This document shows positions 59,490-64,000 of a DNA stretch of 64,000 nt, in pieces; the first letter of the stretch is position 1, and each line of letters begins with the position of its first letter. The translations under genes and the position numbers were made by a program. Under the pieces are notes generated by a model, which saw only the letters and a list, made by a program, of their open reading frames with translations, was not told the DNA's origin and made no database searches. This stretch comes from an uncultured Bacteroidia bacterium (GTDB lineage Bacteria > Bacteroidota > Bacteroidia > Bacteroidales > UBA932), in NCBI GenBank assembly GCA_902785785.1, contig CADAAA010000010.1:1-64000 (forward strand), given 5' to 3'.

Positions 59490-62285
59490 CTAACGGACAA
59501 TCACCGGAGGTGCTGTCGGGACGAAGGATCGGCGGCTGTTCTCTGCAGCCTTCATCGGAGGTCTGGCCGCGGCGGCGTTGACCGAAGCCTGACGGTTTAC
59601 GGCATCGTATTCAAGGAACTTGTCGAAGGAAGCTGCCTCGCCGCTAAGTTCCATGATCCGCTTGTAGATCGCCCAACGTGAAGGCGCGTTGAAATAAGGT
59701 GCGTCTTCGTTCATCATGCTGTTCGCAGAAGGACGCCAGACACCGGACGAATAGAGCGCACCTCCCTCGTAAACACTGACTTCTTTCTCGTAGCGCTTAT
59801 CCGAGAGGAACGCACTCCAGCGAATCTTCGACGGGTCATTCGTGAAGTCGACATTGGAATACCAGCCGTAGGCATTGTAAAGGCGGTTGTATTCATTGAC
59901 GGTTTCAGTCGGCACGGTGTTTTCGTACGACACGTATTCATCGGCCAGGAAAGCAAATCCGTGGCCTCCCGCCTCGTGCTGGAGAATAGCGCTGAATGCA
60001 TCCGAATGGTTACCGAAGCTTGAGAAGAATGCAACGCTGGACTGCAACGATTCGGACATGTAGGCCGTACCGGCATTCCGGCGGGTATTGACCATCACGG
60101 GAATCAACAGATTCTTAGTGTCGGTGATTCCCGGGACCTTCAGCGCGTACTCGTAACATTTTGCCTGGTCACCTTTCACTTCGGAGCCGTTGCCGAACGT
60201 CGAGCCGAGTGCAGTGGTATAGCCCTCACCGATCCGGTCGTGTCTGGAGACGGCCTTCACCGTATAGACATTGAACCGGTTGCGGAAGGTCTTGTAAGGC
60301 TCGATGGAGAAGAATTCTTCCATAGCCTGCTGCATGAGCTTCTCGTAGAGACCTCCGGCAGCCATATCTTTGTCGGAGTAACCATCGCCCAGGAAGACGA
60401 TGTTGATGCCCTTGCCCACCGAGGCTTTCTGCAGCGTCAGGACCTTGCCGTCCTGCGAGAAGTCCTTCGATTCATAGACCGGAGCGTCGGCAGGTCCGAG
60501 GAGCGTTTCCAGAAAAGGAATCAAGTCATTGAAAGCAGACTTTTCGTATTCGTAAGACCCGTATCGTTTGCGGACAGGGTCCGGCAAATAATACACGGAA
60601 CTGAAAAGGATGTTACCGTTCTTGTCATAGACCTCCGCTGTAGGGGTGTTGTGGCAGATGAACAATTCACCGTAGTAGGGCTTATAGAAGAAATTATACC
60701 ATTGGTCATATCCCTTCTCGTAGATGGTTTTTTCTTCCAGGGCCTTTTCGCTGTCGCTGAAGTCATGCCTATCCGGATGCCAGACCGTCGCGATGACTTC
60801 GAGGCCGTCCTGCCGGTATTTCTCATAGTATTCTTTCAAGGAAGGCATCAGGACGACAGAGTAAGGGCACCAGGTTGCCCAGTTGAGATAGACGGTATAC
60901 TCGTTCTGGCTGACCACGTCGGCGAAAGTAAATGTCTTCCCGTCAAAACCGGTTATAGTTCCCTTCGGCCAGTAGCCTGGAATGTCGATATCGCTGATGT
61001 CGAAACCGTAGCCTTCTTCCTGCTGCAGAATGCGGGCAAGCCGCCATGCCAGCTGCTCTCCTTTTGCCTGGAGGATGGTCTCCGGGATTTCCCCGGACAA
61101 GTGGTTCCACAGCAAATTCGTTCCTTGCACGTCCAGCAGCCTGGCCCATGAAGCAGGTATCGTTCCCGTAAAAGCATTGTCCTGAATCAAGATAGATTGC
61201 AGCTTCTCTGAATTGCCCAGGCTTTCCGGGAGCGGCCCGGTCATCTGTTTGTTGTAATAGACAAACACATAATCCAATTCCTTCATTCCGTCAAAGAGAT
61301 CCGGAAGGGAGGTCATCGAAGTATTGTGGATATTGACTGAAGTCAGATTGATCAGCTTGCGGAATGAATCCGGCAATGTCCCGGTAACTCCGGGTTCATT
61401 CTTGAAAAAGAACTCCCGAAGGCCCGTTAGTTCCCCGATGGCATCCGGTATTTCTCCCTTAAGGCCGAAATCATCGAAACGAAGGGAATAGATACCATTC
61501 TCATTGTCGAATCCGACACCGGCCCAAGTGTTGAGACCGGCATCTGTACCCCAGTTGTCCTGTTTCTTCCAATTCGGTCCATCCATGGCATCGTAAATCT
61601 GCATCAGTATAGCCTTAATCTGCTCTTCTTCCGAACCTACGTTTTCTTCCTGCTCGAATATCAGGGTTATGGGGCTCAGTTTCCCCTCATTGTCTTTCAC
61701 CGTGGCCTTGCCGGTACGGGCTTCTCCCTCATTCGCATCCACCTCGAAAACCAACGTGCCGCTCTGCATGGCCTTGGTCTCGACATAATGGAGCCAATCT
61801 TTGGCTGATTGTTCTATCTCGACGGTATAGGAAGTATTGAATTGGATATCGAATCCGACAATTCCGCCGGAGAAGGGGATATTGGCTGTGTTTCCAGTGA
61901 TAATGATCGTCGCCTGTTCGGTCACCGTAACGGAGCAGTCGGCGGTCTTGCCTCCGTCTGTCGTCGTGACGGTGATGGTGGCGGAGCCGGCTTTGACTGC
62001 CGTGACCTTGCCGCTGTCGTCGACCTTGGCGATGTCCGTGGCGGATGACTTCCAGGTGACGGATTTATTGGAAGCATTGTCCGGCGAGACCGTAGCTGTC
62101 AGGGTTTCAAAGTTTCCTTCCAGCAGAGATAGAGTTGTCTTGTTGAGGGTAACCCCGGTTACGGTAACCTTCTCGGGAGTAGGCGTCGGGGTAGGCGCAG
62201 GAGTAGGCTCATCCGGCCTGCAGCCGGAAAATACTCCTGCAAACAGAGCGAATATCGCGATAGTTCTGGAAAAGGTGTTTCTCAT
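59490..62285 (-). CDS. M64 metallopeptidase lipoprotein with BIG2, BACON, LRR and thioredoxin-like domains, copy 2
   Basis: 931 residues. Lipobox FSGC (Cys near residue 22), one BIG2 domain (about 40-120), BACON (about 125-213), LRRs (about 215-425), then a thioredoxin-like insert with VYLNWATWCPYSVVLMPSL (near residue 471) and the TlpA-style VIATVWHPDRH, and last the M64 domain with zinc site HEAGGHGFAFLADEY near residue 770. The thioredoxin active site is CPYS, with one cysteine. The second BIG2 of copy 1 is missing. Surface-exposed; it probably cuts a host or bacterial protein. Confidence 0.9.
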   Translation of the reverse strand: MRNTFSRTIAIFALFAGVFSGCRPDEPTPAPTPTPTPEKVTVTGVTLNKTTLSLLEGNFETLTATVSPDNASNKSVTWKSSATDIAKVDDSGKVTAVKAGSATITVTTTDGGKTADCSVTVTEQATIIITGNTANIPFSGGIVGFDIQFNTSYTVEIEQSAKDWLHYVETKAMQSGTLVFEVDANEGEARTGKATVKDNEGKLSPITLIFEQEENVGSEEEQIKAILMQIYDAMDGPNWKKQDNWGTDAGLNTWAGVGFDNENGIYSLRFDDFGLKGEIPDAIGELTGLREFFFKNEPGVTGTLPDSFRKLINLTSVNIHNTSMTSLPDLFDGMKELDYVFVYYNKQMTGPLPESLGNSEKLQSILIQDNAFTGTIPASWARLLDVQGTNLLWNHLSGEIPETILQAKGEQLAWRLARILQQEEGYGFDISDIDIPGYWPKGTITGFDGKTFTFADVVSQNEYTVYLNWATWCPYSVVLMPSLKEYYEKYRQDGLEVIATVWHPDRHDFSDSEKALEEKTIYEKGYDQWYNFFYKPYYGELFICHNTPTAEVYDKNGNILFSSVYYLPDPVRKRYGSYEYEKSAFNDLIPFLETLLGPADAPVYESKDFSQDGKVLTLQKASVGKGINIVFLGDGYSDKDMAAGGLYEKLMQQAMEEFFSIEPYKTFRNRFNVYTVKAVSRHDRIGEGYTTALGSTFGNGSEVKGDQAKCYEYALKVPGITDTKNLLIPVMVNTRRNAGTAYMSESLQSSVAFFSSFGNHSDAFSAILQHEAGGHGFAFLADEYVSYENTVPTETVNEYNRLYNAYGWYSNVDFTNDPSKIRWSAFLSDKRYEKEVSVYEGGALYSSGVWRPSANSMMNEDAPYFNAPSRWAIYKRIMELSGEAASFDKFLEYDAVNRQASVNAAAARPPMKAAENSRRSFVPTAPPVIVR

Positions 62286-62322
62286 AATCAGGATCTTTTG
62301 GGAAATACTTCGGATTCATCTA

Positions 62323-62330
62323 CTAAGATA
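62323..62330 (-). promoter_or_regulatory. -7-like element for M64 copy 2
   Basis: Minus-strand TATCTTAG at 62330-62323, 7 of 8 to consensus, about 38 nt before the ATG at 62285. It lies in the 68-nt gap after the esterase gene. Confidence 0.4.
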
Positions 62331-62353
62331 CGGAATAATCAGAATTATCCATA

Positions 62354-64000
62354 TCATTTTACGACGATCCGGACTTTGGAAAGATTCGGAATAAGGACGT
62401 ATGAATCGACATCAGCCCTTCCGTGGCGTTCGGAGTATACTCGCACCGTTGGGAAATATGTTCCCGGCCTGTCGTAGCTGACGGTCGTGTCAAATTCCAC
62501 ATGTTCACCATCCGCGCTGTATCTGGCCAGCCCCAAGTCTACCGGCAATGTGTATTCCTTGGAATCATCCAGGCACCATTCCGCCTTGACTATCTTGCCT
62601 TGCCCTTGCGGGACATCGACCGCCACATGGATTGTAACCTCCTCTCCGGCTTTTACTTCTGCCAGTTCCCTGCCGTCAATGGTTGCATAGGGCACGGGCT
62701 GGATACCACCACGGCTCCGCCCGTCCTTCCCGAGCAGCACCTGGCAATCCTTCACATCATACGTCGTGGTATGCGAAGGCGCGATGCCCCGCTCCACCCA
62801 GTCGCTTAAGTCAAGGAGGGCCTGATAGAGAGTGGAAAAATAATCGATCACCTCCGTAGGGTCATCCACTTCTCCATGGGTGCATCGGTCGGTGTACCAT
62901 AGCCTGAAATTGTCATCAGTTGCATCGCCAAGATATCCGGCAGCGTGTTTGCGGTACCAGTCGCCCTGCCAGGCGAATGCTTCGCGGTCCCACACCGAGC
63001 AGCACAGGATCATCTTTCCGTGGAATTTACCGGTAGGCAGACATCCGGCGGCGTCTTGCGTAAACAAGGGCCCCAGCAGCATCGGACGTTGAGGATAGAT
63101 AGGCTGGTCATTAAAGCCCCGGAACTGATCCCAGGCATAATAGTCCGGCGTAGGGACCTGATGACGGTAGTAGGTCTCCACGGCGATCCAGTCGCTGTTG
63201 TCCACCTGTACGCTGTCGCCTGAATTGAGTTTTGCAAGCAATTGCATGTCGTTGACCGATGCAAAGGTAACATAATGGCCTTTGGCACCGGTTATCTGCA
63301 GTTGTTCTCCCTTGCCACTGCCGGAGAGCAGCATCAGTTCTCCTCCTAAAGTCGGCATATTGACTTCGCGGTTTATCTCACAGGCTATCGGCTTCTCCTT
63401 GTTTTCTGTACCCATGCTGGCCCAGGCACGGTCGGCAGTGCCGCGGTCGGATTCGGACAAGGGCTCGACCAAACCCAGCCGTTCGGCTTCTAACTGGCCG
63501 ATGATCCGCTTCACCACTGCTTTTTCCTGAATGTGGTCGCGCTGAAGGGACGGGGGATTGTCATAGCCAAGATAACCGGGCTTGTGCCAGAAGTCTTCCC
63601 GGAAATACCCGGGATCAGATGCCACCACGCTCCTATATAGGACCAGGAAACCATGTGCGTCCATGTTCTTCCAGCCGTACCATGACTTTATGGGGAATCC
63701 CATCCTGGTCACTTCCTGAAGTACCTGACGCTGCTCTGCATCCAGCGTCGCATACGGATCGCCGCTTCCGCCGGGCTCCAACGCGTCATCTATGTCATCC
63801 ATCTTGTCCCGCAGGATGCGAAGTGCATACATCCTCGCAGCGAATACATTGGGGATAGCCTGGGGAGACCCCAGTACGTATGGAACGGCACCGTCCCAAA
63901 CGCCCTCTGTCGACTCCATTCCACCCACGGTACGATATGCTCCGCCGCTTCCGCCGTAGCAGTAACCGAACGGACGTCCGCAGTCATATATCAATTCTGC
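62354..64000 (-). CDS. Tannase/feruloyl-esterase-like alpha/beta-hydrolase with C-terminal PKD-like domain (partial, 5' end missing)
   Basis: The gene enters from the right edge; 548 codons are seen and its start lies outside. A nucleophile elbow GYCYGGSGGAYR appears at once, so the N-terminal part of the hydrolase lies off-window. Later segments KMILCCSVWDREAFAW, DNFRLWYTDRCTHGE and LSDWVERGIAPSH resemble the Asp, His and WVExGxAP blocks of tannase-type esterases. The last 90 residues (YDRPGTYFPTVRVYSER) are PKD-like. Stop at 62354. Substrate unknown; plant phenolic esters are a guess. Confidence 0.72.
   Translation of the reverse strand, partial: AELIYDCGRPFGYCYGGSGGAYRTVGGMESTEGVWDGAVPYVLGSPQAIPNVFAARMYALRILRDKMDDIDDALEPGGSGDPYATLDAEQRQVLQEVTRMGFPIKSWYGWKNMDAHGFLVLYRSVVASDPGYFREDFWHKPGYLGYDNPPSLQRDHIQEKAVVKRIIGQLEAERLGLVEPLSESDRGTADRAWASMGTENKEKPIACEINREVNMPTLGGELMLLSGSGKGEQLQITGAKGHYVTFASVNDMQLLAKLNSGDSVQVDNSDWIAVETYYRHQVPTPDYYAWDQFRGFNDQPIYPQRPMLLGPLFTQDAAGCLPTGKFHGKMILCCSVWDREAFAWQGDWYRKHAAGYLGDATDDNFRLWYTDRCTHGEVDDPTEVIDYFSTLYQALLDLSDWVERGIAPSHTTTYDVKDCQVLLGKDGRSRGGIQPVPYATIDGRELAEVKAGEEVTIHVAVDVPQGQGKIVKAEWCLDDSKEYTLPVDLGLARYSADGEHVEFDTTVSYDRPGTYFPTVRVYSERHGRADVDSYVLIPNLSKVRIVVK

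Noticed and set aside
55455-62285. Insertion sequence or prophage causing the M64 duplication
   Set aside because: No transposase, integrase, terminal repeats or att-like sequences are visible around either copy.

Overview
The window is about 64 kb of a Bacteroidota chromosome, most likely order Bacteroidales. Support comes from the 16S rRNA 5' end at the left edge, the recurring Bacteroidota-type promoter (TTTG, about 19 nt, TAnnTTTG), BACON domains, Bacteroidota-style malate dehydrogenase, lipoprotein signal peptides, and many ECF sigma factors paired with membrane proteins. The base composition is fairly GC-rich for the group, and I cannot assign a genus from sequence alone. Gene density is high, with no gene-free stretch above 300 bases.

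Layout. 1-4.1 kb: start of an rRNA operon leaving leftward, then two chromate-transporter half-proteins, a GH20 hexosaminidase and a cyclophilin lipoprotein. 4-9.5 kb: GH3 glycosidase, acyltransferase and CDP-alcohol phosphatidyltransferase (leftward) divergent from aspartokinase. 9.5-13.7 kb: a leftward operon of two serpins, an ECF sigma factor and a protein with an anti-sigma-like N-terminus, one membrane span, a long linker and an outer-membrane barrel. 13.9-16.1 kb: GH43-like enzyme and partner. 16.4-25.5 kb: ComM, a lipoprotein, TsaE, a second sigma/anti-sigma-barrel pair, TPR and EnvC-like proteins, a candidate small RNA and a phosphopantetheinyl transferase. 25.6-33.3 kb: malate dehydrogenase, a second GH43-like pair, polyol dehydrogenase, GPH symporter and LepA. 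33.4-37.6 kb: split transketolase, an ECF sigma factor with a CpxP/Spy-like protein, LolD and tRNA-Pro. 37.7-41.0 kb: third sigma/anti-sigma-barrel operon with two lipoproteins; its linker is a 12-copy 51-bp repeat. 41.1-55.1 kb: mainly housekeeping (ispF, guaA-type ATP-PPase, guaB, mutL, rhomboid, tsaC, rsmE, phosphodiesterase, a radical SAM activase with a Cys-rich partner, galE, dacB, radA). 55.1-64 kb: two large paralogous M64 peptidase lipoproteins flanking an ATPase/STAS-like two-gene cassette, and a tannase-like esterase running off the right edge.

The most notable theme is envelope signalling. Three ECF sigma factors are each joined to a protein predicted to span both membranes, and each operon carries a different cargo (serpins, TsaE, two lipoproteins). 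Such proteins have been described in Bacteroides as dual membrane-spanning anti-sigma factors; the serpin linkage and the repeat-built linker seem less expected. Other points are an in-frame palindromic element with poly-C tracts inside rsmE, a thioredoxin-like domain inside one M64 peptidase, a 10-codon remnant of a duplicated small gene, and many starts only 3-7 nt from the -7 box, suggesting leaderless mRNAs.
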